From Mesobacillus maritimus (lineage in GTDB: Bacteria > Bacillota > Bacilli > Bacillales > Cytobacillaceae): a stretch of 64,000 nt of DNA. A model generated the notes under the pieces. The model searched no databases. It worked only from the letters and a program-made list of their open reading frames with translations, and was not told the origin of the DNA. Position 1 is the stretch's first letter; every line of letters starts with the position of its first letter. The stretch covers positions 1 to 64,000 of the forward strand of contig NZ_JAMBNR010000017.1 of NCBI RefSeq assembly GCF_023715205.1, read 5' to 3'. Positions 51,725-60,529 of the stretch are shown one piece after another. Position numbers and translations under genes: made by a program.

Positions 51725-52819
51725 TCAACTCCGTCTGGAACGAGTATTGATTTTTGATTTTATAATGGTTATTCCATACAAGAAAATCGGATAGATAAAC
51801 CACAGGAAAAATCCTATTTTGCCAATTTGATCAAAAAAATAATTATTATCTACTCTTTTAGTAATTAAAAAACTGCAGATAAAAAGGATAATGGAGATGA
51901 GCCATATTCCATATTTCTGTTTTATATAAAAAATCTGTTTAATACCCTTGGAAGAAATATATAGAGTGATACATAGGTTTGGAAAAATAACTAAAATCCA
52001 AAATGGAACCGCAACAAATTCAAAGCGCTCAATAAATGGAAAATGGACCGTGCTAATCATGCTGACAACAGGCCATACATTCTTCTCTAATTCTTTCGCG
52101 CTAAAAAATAAAATAGAAACAACAGTTGTTATTAAAACAAGAATGGTCGTAAACCAGACAGCTATTTGACTAAACAGCTGTAGTTTATTTTTCTCCTTTA
52201 TAAATGGAAAAATAAAAAGTAAAGTCTCGAAACCTAACATTGTATAACTGCTCTTGAAAACTCCTTTCATAATTTCTGAAGGAGTTGTCGTCATAATAGG
52301 TAAAATCCTAGTTAGGTTTATGTTTTGAAGTGGTTGGTACACAACAAATAGCAGCCATATAGTCAATAAAAAGGATAAGAAACAAACACCGGTCACTACT
52401 CTAAATCCGCCGGATACAGCATAAATGGATAATATTAATAAAGCCAATACTCCGACCCATTCATAGACACCTTCATATCCCCATGTTAGTGACAACTCGA
52501 CATAACTAATGGTGATCGAATAATTTACGGCAATAAAGTAAATGACAATAAGGAAGTTGAAAATACTACCAATCAAGCGTCCGAATATATGTTCATGAAT
52601 TTCAAAAAGAGTATCACCTTCATTTTTTTTTAGGATAGAAATCATTAACCATGTAATCAAGCTAACGAATAAACCAGATAGTAAAATGGATATCCAAGCA
52701 TCTTTTTTTGATTCTAGATACATAATTCTTGGAACTCCAAGAATTCCCATACCAATTTGCGAAGTGTGTATGATATAAAACGCCATAAAGGCGTTAACAA
52801 AACGTATATTTGATTTCAT
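51725..52819 (-). CDS. GerAB family spore germination permease
   Basis: B subunit of a GerA-type germinant receptor, an APC-superfamily membrane protein that binds the germinant. It is 364 aa with about ten membrane segments and the family start NAFMAFYIIHTSQIGMGILGVP. The start is placed at ATG 52819 (MKSNIRF), with GAGGTGC upstream. It begins 8 bp after the gerA-type gene. Confidence 0.92.
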   Translation of the reverse strand: MKSNIRFVNAFMAFYIIHTSQIGMGILGVPRIMYLESKKDAWISILLSGLFVSLITWLMISILKKNEGDTLFEIHEHIFGRLIGSIFNFLIVIYFIAVNYSITISYVELSLTWGYEGVYEWVGVLALLILSIYAVSGGFRVVTGVCFLSFLLTIWLLFVVYQPLQNINLTRILPIMTTTPSEIMKGVFKSSYTMLGFETLLFIFPFIKEKNKLQLFSQIAVWFTTILVLITTVVSILFFSAKELEKNVWPVVSMISTVHFPFIERFEFVAVPFWILVIFPNLCITLYISSKGIKQIFYIKQKYGIWLISIILFICSFLITKRVDNNYFFDQIGKIGFFLWFIYPIFLYGITIIKSKINTRSRRS

Positions 52820-52827
52820 TTTGCACC

Positions 52828-54309
52828 TCAAAATTCATCTAAATCTGTTATATTTCTTAATCGCTCCTTTAGGCGAATGGAGTCTTTTGGTCGATTTATT
52901 AACGGCCGCCTCATATAAAAATGGTGGGGGAGACGTATTAAAAAATATTGCAAATCTTTCATTCTTAGCGGATATAGAGGTGCAAGATAAGGTTTATTTA
53001 AAGAAGTTAATTTTAACAAGTGAACCATTAGAATACATATACCGAAAATGATTCCATTTAACCCCCAAACACCTGCTAAAATAATGATTGGAAATCTAGC
53101 AATTCTGACTGCAGTGCCCATTTCATAAATAGGAGCCGAAAATGCCCCTAATGCACTAAATGCAACAATGATAATTAAAATATTGCTAGTTAACCCTGCC
53201 TCAACCGTTGCTTGGCCAATGACAATACCTCCTACAATACCCATTGTTTGTCCTACCTTTGAAGGAAGGCGGGCTCCAGCTTCTCTAAGTAACTCAATTA
53301 ACCCTTCTAGTAAGAGTGCTTCTAACAAGGGAGGAAAAGGAACTTGTGAACGTGATTGTCCAATGATAATTAACAATTTAGATGGTATGAGTTCAAAATG
53401 ATAAGTCATGGCAGCCACATAAATGGCTGTTAAAAAAAGAGAACCTACCATAGCAAATAATCGGATAAAACGAATAAATGTACTTAAAGACCATCTCAAA
53501 TAGATATCTTCTGTTGATTCGAAAAATGAGAAAAAATTAGCAGGACCTATAATCCCTACTGGGCTACCATCTATAAAAACACCAATTCGCCCGTTTAAAA
53601 TCGAGTAGATGAATCGATCGGGCAGCTCTGTTAATATAAATTGTGGAAATAAAGAGTAATGATTATCTTCTAGGCATTGAGCCAAAACGGAACTGTCAAT
53701 TATATTATCCGTACTTAATTGTTTAATCCTGTCCTTAAGTGTCTGAAGAGTGTCATCGTTCGCAATATCTTTTATATATACAATTCTTATTTGCTTTTGA
53801 ACGCGTTCCCCAATCTTTATTTCATCCGTGCACAAATTATAATCATTTAGATTTTGTCTGATTATCTTAACGTTAGAAGTTAATGATTCAGTGAACGAAA
53901 TTTTAGGTCCATATACTAACGATTCTGTTTCTGCTTTCTCAATAGAGCGTTCAATGGGGTTTGCGCAGTTCACAATGAATGCCTTTTTCTCATCTAAAAA
54001 ATAAATATAAGCAAATCCATTTAATAGGGAAGAGATTACCTCTTGTTCCTCTAAATTTACCTTTATTTCTTCTATAGGTATGTTTTTCATTAAATAGGTG
54101 TAATGTAAGTATTCTATAGAAAGTTCTTCAATATATTTAATGACATATTCATTTAGAATCTCTGGCTTAATTAAATTCTTCATGAAAATAATATGAATCC
54201 CCTCTTGTCCAACTTCAAGCTTTCGACACATCAAATCGGGTGATTCATTAAGAATGGTTTTAATTTTTTCATAACCTGGGAAGTTATCATTATTATGACG
54301 CTCTGTCAT
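52828..54309 (-). CDS. GerA family spore germination protein (A subunit)
   Basis: A subunit of a GerA-type germinant receptor. A soluble N-terminal region of about 270 residues is followed by GRIGVFIDGSPVGIIGPANFFSFFES and about five membrane helices with PFPPLLEALLLEGLIELLREAGARLP, the family hallmark. The protein is about 493 aa. Two in-frame ATGs (54318 and 54309) are possible; the upstream one has AAAGG only 2 bp away, so 54309 is preferred, without certainty. It heads the A-B-C operon. Confidence 0.92.
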   Translation of the reverse strand: MTERHNNDNFPGYEKIKTILNESPDLMCRKLEVGQEGIHIIFMKNLIKPEILNEYVIKYIEELSIEYLHYTYLMKNIPIEEIKVNLEEQEVISSLLNGFAYIYFLDEKKAFIVNCANPIERSIEKAETESLVYGPKISFTESLTSNVKIIRQNLNDYNLCTDEIKIGERVQKQIRIVYIKDIANDDTLQTLKDRIKQLSTDNIIDSSVLAQCLEDNHYSLFPQFILTELPDRFIYSILNGRIGVFIDGSPVGIIGPANFFSFFESTEDIYLRWSLSTFIRFIRLFAMVGSLFLTAIYVAAMTYHFELIPSKLLIIIGQSRSQVPFPPLLEALLLEGLIELLREAGARLPSKVGQTMGIVGGIVIGQATVEAGLTSNILIIIVAFSALGAFSAPIYEMGTAVRIARFPIIILAGVWGLNGIIFGICILMVHLLKLTSLNKPYLAPLYPLRMKDLQYFLIRLPHHFYMRRPLINRPKDSIRLKERLRNITDLDEF

Positions 54310-54849
54310 TCGTAACATATCCTTTAACCGTTTTTAATAGTGTCTGTAAAAACAATTAATTTATACAGAATATGGACAGAGGGTCAGTGAATCATTACAT
54401 CATCTTGGACAGCGTTAAACATTATCGTGTCTAGATTAAGTTGATTTTACTTATATAGTAATGCTTCATCCTTATTCAACGGGAGCGATTGTTCAATAGA
54501 GCAGTCGCTACTTTCGCTAACTAGTTAGTGGAATAAGGGATTATCATTTCGGAAGAATAGTCCAGAAGTGGTAATAGTTCATGAAAAGAATAGTAATAGT
54601 ATTTGTTGGATTACTCTTAGTAGGATAGCCACGGATGCGAATGTTCAACACGGATATTTAGCTATTGATGAGGATTGGTCAGTATTGCGTTTCAAATCCG
54701 TTAATAAAAATAAGAAGATGACTAGAAAAGTGCGGTAACTGAAAAAGGCATACAGCGAATTGGAAAGTATTTAGTTAATGCCAAGTAAATTAGATGTACT
54801 CCTGTAAGACAAAATTATTTGCTGCGCAGTACAAATATACTATACTAGC
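54310..54849. other. Gap with decayed coding fragments upstream of the ger operon
   Basis: The ger promoter must lie here. A 15-residue frame MKRIVIVFVGLLLVG (54581-54628) reads like a truncated signal peptide. One base out of frame, a further stretch (about 54629-54738) reads ATDANVQHGYLAIDEDWSV and on to a stop. Together they suggest a frameshifted secreted-protein gene. A hairpin AGCGA...TCGCT lies near 54484-54515. Confidence 0.4.
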
Positions 54850-55087
54850 GTGAAAAATATCTACATCATTTGTGGAAAGACGGATATGCGGAAAGGTATT
54901 GATGGATTAGCCACTTTGATTCAGGATTCTTTTGAACTCGATCCCTATAGCGATTCAATTTTCTTATTTGCTGGAAGATGAACAAGAAGTACGGCATCTG
55001 TCTCAAAAGGAACTTCGATGGTTATTAGAAGGGTTATCGATTCAGCAGCCAAAGGCAATTCAACCTTCGGCAAAAGGAACTTTTTAA
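54850..55087 (+). pseudogene. tnpB: IS66 TnpB, internally deleted
   Basis: The frame starts (M)KNIYIICGKTDMRKGIDGLA, the IS66 TnpB N terminus, and runs to FLFAGR. It then jumps, out of frame, to EVRHLSQKELRWLLEGLSI and the normal C terminus KGTF-stop. Roughly 40 codons of the middle, including the usual WDGDGF region, are missing. The protein cannot be functional. Confidence 0.85.
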
Positions 55088-55155
55088 ATACGCCATTTTT
55101 TCTTTATCTCACTGATTGAACTCGTTATAATAGGAGGAGCGAAATCGAACGGAAA

Positions 55156-56728
55156 GTGGTGAATGTTGTGGGAAACGATTCTTCTTCAAATGAAAAATTA
55201 ATTCGACTACTCGAAGAACAACTGGCTCATTCAAATCAACAAAATCAAGAATTGATGAAACAGATTGATTCCTTGTCACAACAAGTTCGCCAATTAACGA
55301 AACTTTTATATGGGTCTAAAACTGAGAAATCCAGGTACAATGTGCCCGATGGACAAGGTTCATTATTTGAAGATGATCCATCTTTTAACGATTCTGAGCA
55401 CACAGAAGAACAAAGCCAACAGACTATTTCCTATACTGTTGTTCGTAAAATACAGAAGAAAAAGAGAAACGATTCATTGCGTGATGATGTGGAAGTAGAA
55501 GAAGTCCATCATCTTCCGGCAAATATAGCCTGCGAATGTTGCCAACATCAAATGGTGGAGATCAGTGGTACGGTTGTCCGTGAAGAGGCTAAATTTATTC
55601 CTGCAAAAATGGTGAAATTGCAGCATATCGAACATGCCTATGAATGTAAGAATTGCAAAAGTGATACTGCACAACCGACAAAAATTAAACGTGGAAAAGC
55701 TCCGCAACCTGCCATTCAGCGTAGCATCGCAAGTCCTAGCGTACTTGCCAAAGTCATCTATGACAAATTCGCGCAATACCTGCCACTTTACCGTCAGGTA
55801 AATGAATGGAAACGTTATGGATTGGATACGAATGATAAAAACCTTTCCAATTGGGTTATTCGAGCATCGCATGATTGGCTGATGCCGCTTTACGAACGCA
55901 TGAAAAAATTGATGATGGCTAAATCTGTTTTGCATTGCGACGAAACATATTCACAAATTATCAATCGTTCTGATGGTAAATCGGGTCAATCGAACGCATA
56001 CAACTGGGTATATAGAAGTGTACCTACCCAAGGGCCACCCATAACTCTCTTTCAAAGCTCATTATCACGAGCTCGATCTGTCCTTGAAAATTTCACCCAA
56101 GGATATAGAGGGACCATCGTTTGTGATGGTTATTCTGCATACGGTAAGTTAGAAGGTGTTACGTTTGCCAACTGTTGGGCGCATGTGCGTCGTTATTGGT
56201 TGAAAGTGGATAGTAAAAAATGCCAGATTGGTGTGAGCTATTGTGATGAGTTATATCGCCTGGAAAGGCAATTTAAACACTTGTCGCCGAGCAAGCGTAG
56301 AAAAAAACGCCAAAAGCACTCACTGCCAATCGTGGAAAAGTTCCTGCATTGGGTTGACACATCACCTTTCTTCGGCAAAAACGCTCTGGCAAAAGCAGCG
56401 GAATACACACTGAACAGAGCAGATGGGTTAAAAGCGTTCTTATATGATGGTCGCGTTGAAATCGATAATAATCCAGCCGAAAACGCTATCCGCCCCAATG
56501 TCATAGGAAGGAAAAATTGGCTTTTTTCCGTCAGCGAAGCCGGTGCAATGGCAAACGCCATTTGTCTGAGCGTTGCAAGAAACAGCCAAAAGCAATGGCA
56601 TCAATTTCTACGAATACATAAAGAAACTTTTGACGGACCTACCGAATCTCGGAATCCATCAAAACCCTGAAATTTTGGACCAATACATGCCCTGGTCAAA
56701 ATTGATCCAGGTAGAATGTAGCAAATAA
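55156..56728 (+). pseudogene. tnpC: IS66 family transposase TnpC, frameshifted near the C terminus
   Basis: The N-terminal leucine-rich coiled coil, zinc-finger-like CECCQHQM and CKNCKSD, and the DDE residues (LHCDETYSQI, VCDGYSAYG, NNPAENAIRP) are all intact. Near 56572 the frame shifts by one base: the continuous frame ends at 56670 with unrelated residues. The shifted frame continues QETAKSNGINFYEYIKKLL to the usual end at 56728. The catalytic core is complete, so activity cannot be excluded, but TnpB is broken too. Confidence 0.85.
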
Positions 56729-56736
56729 ATGAGAAA

Positions 56737-56810
56737 AGCCGTAATTCTATTAAAAAGATTAGAATTTACGGCTATTTATGATGCGTACCGGAAGGTACGC
56801 TTATTTTTTT
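56737..56810 (+). terminator. Two hairpins at the right end of the IS66 remnant
   Basis: AGCCGTAATTCTATT / ATTAGAATTTACGGCT (56737-56773) is followed by GCGTACC / GGTACGC (56783-56800, GGAA loop) and a T-rich run. The sequence AAGCGTACC read on the minus strand resembles IS66 inverted-repeat ends, so the element probably ends near 56803. Confidence 0.6.
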
Positions 56811-56825
56811 ATAATTCGGGCTTAC

Positions 56826-56856
56826 GAACCGTATCACAAATAGTGGTAAAACAAAG
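56826..56856. repeat. Right copy of the rlmH 3'-end direct repeat (candidate attR)
   Basis: It matches 49892-49922 at 28 of 31 positions, all three differences being A/G. In the corresponding frame it encodes FIIRAYEPYHK-stop, so the similarity to the RlmH C terminus goes a little beyond the repeat. Confidence 0.65.
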
Positions 56857-56938
56857 AGTAGAAATTGAGCTTGAAAATCAGTGGTTAGATAAGTTATTTA
56901 CTAACATAAAATAAGGAATAAGAGAAGATTAAACATTG

Positions 56939-56970
56939 AAAAAGCCTCCGGTATACACCAAAGGCTTATA
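56939..56970 (-). terminator. Terminator after the DJ-1/PfpI gene
   Basis: On the minus strand AAGCCT..GGT and ACC..AGGCTT pair around GTAT, followed by TTTTT. Confidence 0.75.
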
Positions 56971-56982
56971 TCATCTTTTAAG

Positions 56983-57501
56983 TTAGTTTATTGCATTAAC
57001 TAGGGCTTTTCCAAATTCTTCGGCGCCATCTGGGCCGTCACCTGTGATAATGTCACTATGTGCAATAACATGTTTCTCGACATATTTTACATCATTTTCT
57101 TTCAGTTGGTCTTTTTGTACGTCAACAGGGTAGCAAGTTGCCTCTCTACCCTCAAGTAATCCGGTTTTCACAACAGTGACTGCACCAGCACAAATTCCGG
57201 TAACTAGAACATTATCTTTATATGCTTTCTTTAAATAGGTGGATAATTCCTTGTTTTCCCAAAGATAATCATTTGTGCCAGATCCGCCAATGACAGAAAT
57301 AACGTCAAAGTCGGTTGCTGTAGTATCGGAGAAGACCTTTTCGGAAATTGCCTTACCTTCAAAGTCGCCAATAATTTCGCCAGTTTTTGTGCTTGCAATT
57401 GTTACTTCTATTCCTGCATTTTCAAGTGCCTCTTTCGGTTTAAATAATTCATCTTCATTAAATCTTTCTGGTGGTATAATTAAAAGTGCTTTTTTACTCA
57501 T
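56983..57501 (-). CDS. DJ-1/PfpI family protein
   Basis: A 172-aa single-domain protein of the DJ-1/PfpI superfamily (deglycase, chaperone or protease-like members). The nucleophile-elbow Cys104 is in TGICAGAV, with the conserved Glu-type region near residue 15 (PPERFNEDEL). No signal peptide is present. It is divergent from an HxlR regulator gene with 135 bp between the starts. That layout suggests induction by reactive carbonyl or thiol stress, an inference from other HxlR-controlled operons. Confidence 0.88.
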   Translation of the reverse strand: MSKKALLIIPPERFNEDELFKPKEALENAGIEVTIASTKTGEIIGDFEGKAISEKVFSDTTATDFDVISVIGGSGTNDYLWENKELSTYLKKAYKDNVLVTGICAGAVTVVKTGLLEGREATCYPVDVQKDQLKENDVKYVEKHVIAHSDIITGDGPDGAEEFGKALVNAIN

Positions 57502-57548
57502 AATTGTTATTCCTCCTAAAATAGTTTATCTTTAACTCACATATTTAT

Positions 57549-57567
57549 ATTACAACCTGTTTGTAAT
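57549..57567. promoter_or_regulatory. Candidate operator between the DJ-1 and hxlR-type genes
   Basis: ATTACAA-CCTGT-TTGTAAT is a perfect 7-5-7 inverted repeat in the divergent promoter region, with further GTAAC motifs at 57590-57615. Confidence 0.5.
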
Positions 57568-57636
57568 TCTGAGAAGAATGCACTTTTTTGTAACAGAGTA
57601 ACCTTAAAGTAACAATTGAAAGCGGAGGCCGAAGAT

Positions 57637-58017
57637 ATGTTGGATACACTTAGAGATGAAATTAAAGAGAAGATAATGAATGGTGATTACAACTGTGAAA
57701 AAGAACTTACTTTATCGATTATCAGTGGAAAGTGGAAAGTTGTGATTCTATGGCATTTAGGTGTTGAAGGTCCGCACCGCTTTAGTGAATTGCAAAGATT
57801 ATTTCCTAAAATACCCCACAAAATTTTAACGAATCAATTAAAGGAATTGGTGGAAGACGGCATTGTACATCGAGAGGTTTATCCAGAAGTTCCGCCTAGA
57901 GTGGAATACTCAATGACTGAGTTGGGAATGACGTTACTTCCAATTGTGGAAATGATGTATGATTGGGGAAAAAAACGAATAGAAGAAATCAAAAGAGAAA
58001 TAGGGAAATCAAATTAA
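57637..58017 (+). CDS. HxlR family transcriptional regulator
   Basis: A 126-aa winged-helix regulator with the HxlR core [22 protein letters not shown] near residue 20 and [29 protein letters not shown], followed by the wing [14 protein letters not shown] single Cys at residue 19 is at the redox-sensing position of the YodB/HypR type. The start is ATG 57637 with GGAGG upstream. It is divergent from the DJ-1/PfpI gene, its likely target. Confidence 0.9.
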   Translation: MLDTLRDEIKEKIMNGDYNCEKELTLSIISGKWKVVILWHLGVEGPHRFSELQRLFPKIPHKILTNQLKELVEDGIVHREVYPEVPPRVEYSMTELGMTLLPIVEMMYDWGKKRIEEIKREIGKSN

Positions 58018-58454
58018 AAATGATAGAGTGTTTAATTGAAAAGGTATTGTGTATAAAGGAATTACTATTAAAAAGAGATGAGGTAAGAAACCAGAGGACT
58101 ATTATGGTCTCCTTTTATTTATATGGAAATTAGGTATGAACATATATATTACCAGTGAATTTAGTTGAACCGTACCATAAGTAAAGGCTGTTTTCGTAAA
58201 AATTGTTGCTAAAATCCTAAAGCCGTGAGAATAGGGCCTAAGTAAACGAAGTTTTTAGACCAATGCCTCTCCCTAAGGTTGGGGAGGCTAGGTTGTAATA
58301 AGTTTTTTAAGGGAAATAGAATGGTCAAAATGGTATTGTTGATCTATAAAGAATATAGACTGACACAATTTTAAGAACTCACCCGCATTATTTTATTAAG
58401 GAAAAACCTCTTATGCTATCTGTTTTGCTTACAGCTCCTACAATAAGAGATATA
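58018..58454. other. 437-bp gap after the HxlR gene
   Basis: It contains a weak hairpin with T-run near 58090-58120, MITE copy D (58178-58246) and a stem GCCTCTCC / GGGGAGGC at about 58267-58291. No coding frame is supported. Confidence 0.55.
58178..58246 (+). mobile_element. MITE-like element, copy D (53-bp minimal form) with 8-bp target duplication
   Basis: Element 58186-58238: it starts GGCTGTTTTCGTA, continues TTGTTGCTAAAATCCTAAAGCC and ends at once with GTGAGAATAGGGCC. It is flanked by TAAGTAAA on both sides (58178-58185 and 58239-58246), a perfect 8-bp direct repeat. It retains both ends of the family without the interior. Confidence 0.78.
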
Positions 58455-58898
58455 TTAAAATTTAAAGCGAGATACCTGTTCGCCTTCGATCATAAGCCCA
58501 TCTACTTCTTGAAAGCCCATTTTTTCGTAAACCCGCTTTGCGTGTTCATTCGTTGGCTCATAAGAAAGGGTGATGGTTTGGTGGCGGTTCTCTTTAATCG
58601 TTCTTATGTCGTCTATTACTAGTTTAACTGCCTGCTTGCCATTTCCTTTACCCTGATGTTTTTGATCAACCATCATGCGGTAAATCCAATATTCATGATC
58701 ATGCTCATCTATTCCATAGAGTGAGAAACCAATCATCTCATCATCATGATAAATTCCTTTTGCATGGAAGTTTTCAAGAAAATTCAGTTGGGCCAGTGAT
58801 ACCGCATTGGAGGCCACAAATTTCACTTGATCTTCTCGGACACGTAAGGATATAGCCTTCAGCCAATTCTCTTTTGTAATTGCTTTTAAATACAACAT
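58455..58898 (-). CDS. GNAT acetyltransferase, diamine/polyamine-like
   Basis: A 147-aa GNAT protein with the acetyl-CoA-binding loop HQGKGNGKQA near residue 82 and the C-terminal NEHAKRVYEKMGFQEV. Overall it resembles B. subtilis BltD and other spermidine/spermine acetyltransferases, so a polyamine substrate is plausible but not shown. It lies downstream of the POT transporter gene on the same strand, separated by a strong terminator. Confidence 0.85.
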   Translation of the reverse strand: MLYLKAITKENWLKAISLRVREDQVKFVASNAVSLAQLNFLENFHAKGIYHDDEMIGFSLYGIDEHDHEYWIYRMMVDQKHQGKGNGKQAVKLVIDDIRTIKENRHQTITLSYEPTNEHAKRVYEKMGFQEVDGLMIEGEQVSRFKF

Positions 58899-59044
58899 TA
58901 CTTAGCCTTCCTTTCCACTAAAACTCCAAACAGTACGGTGAATTTCCAGACCGTCGGTGTATTTTTTTTATAAATCTATTATTCTCGGTAAATTCTTATA
59001 TTCCTGTTATAAGGTGAAAGTCACTCCAAATGCTAGTATGTAAA

Positions 59045-59098
59045 AAAGAGGCTGACTCATAAGGTCATCAAGTTGATCCTTAGAGTCAGCCTCTTTTT
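59045..59098 (-). terminator. Terminator after the POT transporter gene
   Basis: AAAGAGGCTGACTC and GAGTCAGCCTCTTT form a 14-bp perfect stem with a further inner stem. T/A runs on both sides make it bidirectional. Confidence 0.9.
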
Positions 59099-59116
59099 AG
59101 GAGGGATTTTATTGAT

Positions 59117-60529
59117 TTAATTTGCTTTTAATAAAGTATTTTCGTTTTCAATCTCATTTCCGTCGTCCTCTAACATCTTCACAAGCTTTTTAGATATGGA
59201 CAGAAGCACGAAGCCAAGGACGATAACTGCAAGACCAATTACTGCAAATACTTCAAAATAGCCCATGCTTTCCGTAAAGGCCCCTAATTGACCAGCAAGG
59301 ATATTAGCCACGAAGGAGCTAGCCATCCAAACAGCCATTAGTAAAGAAGCGAACTTAACGGGTGCATATTTGCTTACAAATGATAGTCCAACAGGAGATA
59401 GGAACAACTCTCCAATAGTATGGAGAAAATAAGTGAAAATGATAAACATGATATTTGCTTTTACGGTAATGTTGTTTTCATCGCTGCCTGTTTGCATAAT
59501 TGCAAATAAGAGAACGATAAATCCAAGTCCAAGCATAATCATTCCAATTCCCATTTTTGTTGGAACGGGAAGGTCACCGCGATTTGTATTTGAAAGCTTG
59601 GTCCATAAAATGGAGACAAGCGGTGCTAAAAGAATGATGAATAACGGGTTAACAGACTGGAACCAAGATGTTGGAATCTCCCAGCCAAACAAAGTACGAT
59701 CAATAAATTTATCAGTATAAATGCTTAGTGCACCGCCGGCTTGTTCAAAACCAGCCCAGAAGAAAACAACAAATGCAGCAAGGATGAAAATAACAGTTGT
59801 TCTGTTTTTCTCTACTTTTGTTAATGTTTGCTTTTCTACAGCACCGTTTGAAACCTGTGGTTTGCCAACCGGTTTTTTCCCAATATCACCTAAGAAACGG
59901 TTCCCTAAAGCATTAAATAAGATTTGTCCAAAAACCATTCCAATCGCCGAAGCAAGAAATCCATATTTATACCCATATTCGATTACTCCACTCGCTTGGA
60001 CTGCGAACCATTTATCAGTAATTGCACCGATAAGGAGTGGGGCAAAGAATGCACCTGTGTTAATACCCATATAGAAAATCGTAAACGCTGCATCGCGGCG
60101 TTTGTCCTTTGGACCGTAAAGCTCACCAACAATGGTTGAAATATTAGGTTTGAAAAATCCATTCCCAATAATGAGTAAACCTAAACCGATATATACAGCA
60201 GTAAAACTTTGATGAGCAAATAGAACAAGATTTCCTAATGCCATTGTGAAACCGCCAATTGTTACAGCGGTTCGTTGTCCTAAGTACCTATCAGAAAGAT
60301 AACCGCCGATTAAGGGTGTAAAATAAACGGCTCCAGTAAAGAATCCATATAAGAGAAGAGCAGAACTTTCGCTCATTCCCAATCCACCGTTAACTAAGGA
60401 CTTAGTCAGGTAAAGAATGAGAATCGCTCTCATACCGTAATAACTAAAACGCTCCCACATTTCTGTCATAAATAACAGATATAATCCAGGAGGGTGTTTT
60501 TTGGTTTGCTTAGCCATGGTTGTATCCAT
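59117..60529 (-). CDS. POT/PTR family di-/tripeptide transporter
   Basis: Proton-coupled oligopeptide symporter of the major facilitator superfamily, DtpT-like, 470 aa, with about 14 membrane segments. Family signatures are MWERFSYYGMRAILILYL near residue 24 (ExxERFxYY motif), GGYLSDRYLGQR and the PTR2 region FTIFYMGINTGAFFAPLL. The ATG at 60529 has TAGGGGG upstream; a second ATG lies four codons in. It is transcribed alone and against replication. Confidence 0.92.
   Translation of the reverse strand: MDTTMAKQTKKHPPGLYLLFMTEMWERFSYYGMRAILILYLTKSLVNGGLGMSESSALLLYGFFTGAVYFTPLIGGYLSDRYLGQRTAVTIGGFTMALGNLVLFAHQSFTAVYIGLGLLIIGNGFFKPNISTIVGELYGPKDKRRDAAFTIFYMGINTGAFFAPLLIGAITDKWFAVQASGVIEYGYKYGFLASAIGMVFGQILFNALGNRFLGDIGKKPVGKPQVSNGAVEKQTLTKVEKNRTTVIFILAAFVVFFWAGFEQAGGALSIYTDKFIDRTLFGWEIPTSWFQSVNPLFIILLAPLVSILWTKLSNTNRGDLPVPTKMGIGMIMLGLGFIVLLFAIMQTGSDENNITVKANIMFIIFTYFLHTIGELFLSPVGLSFVSKYAPVKFASLLMAVWMASSFVANILAGQLGAFTESMGYFEVFAVIGLAVIVLGFVLLSISKKLVKMLEDDGNEIENENTLLKAN

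Larger units (their letters stand above)
49923..56856. mobile_element. Candidate rlmH-integrated genomic island (SCC-like geometry)
   Basis: About 6.9 kb bounded by direct repeats of the rlmH 3' end. It carries an unknown small gene, a zinc-ribbon remnant, a gerABC-type operon on the minus strand, decayed fragments and a broken IS66. No ccr-type recombinase is visible, so if it is an SCC-like element it is a non-autonomous or decayed one. An alternative is a second rlmH copy destroyed by IS66. Confidence 0.45.

Noticed and set aside
56729-56914. A 61-codon open frame over the IS66 end and the right rlmH repeat
   Set aside because: It crosses two hairpins and the repeat in a frame unrelated to RlmH; there is no ribosome site.
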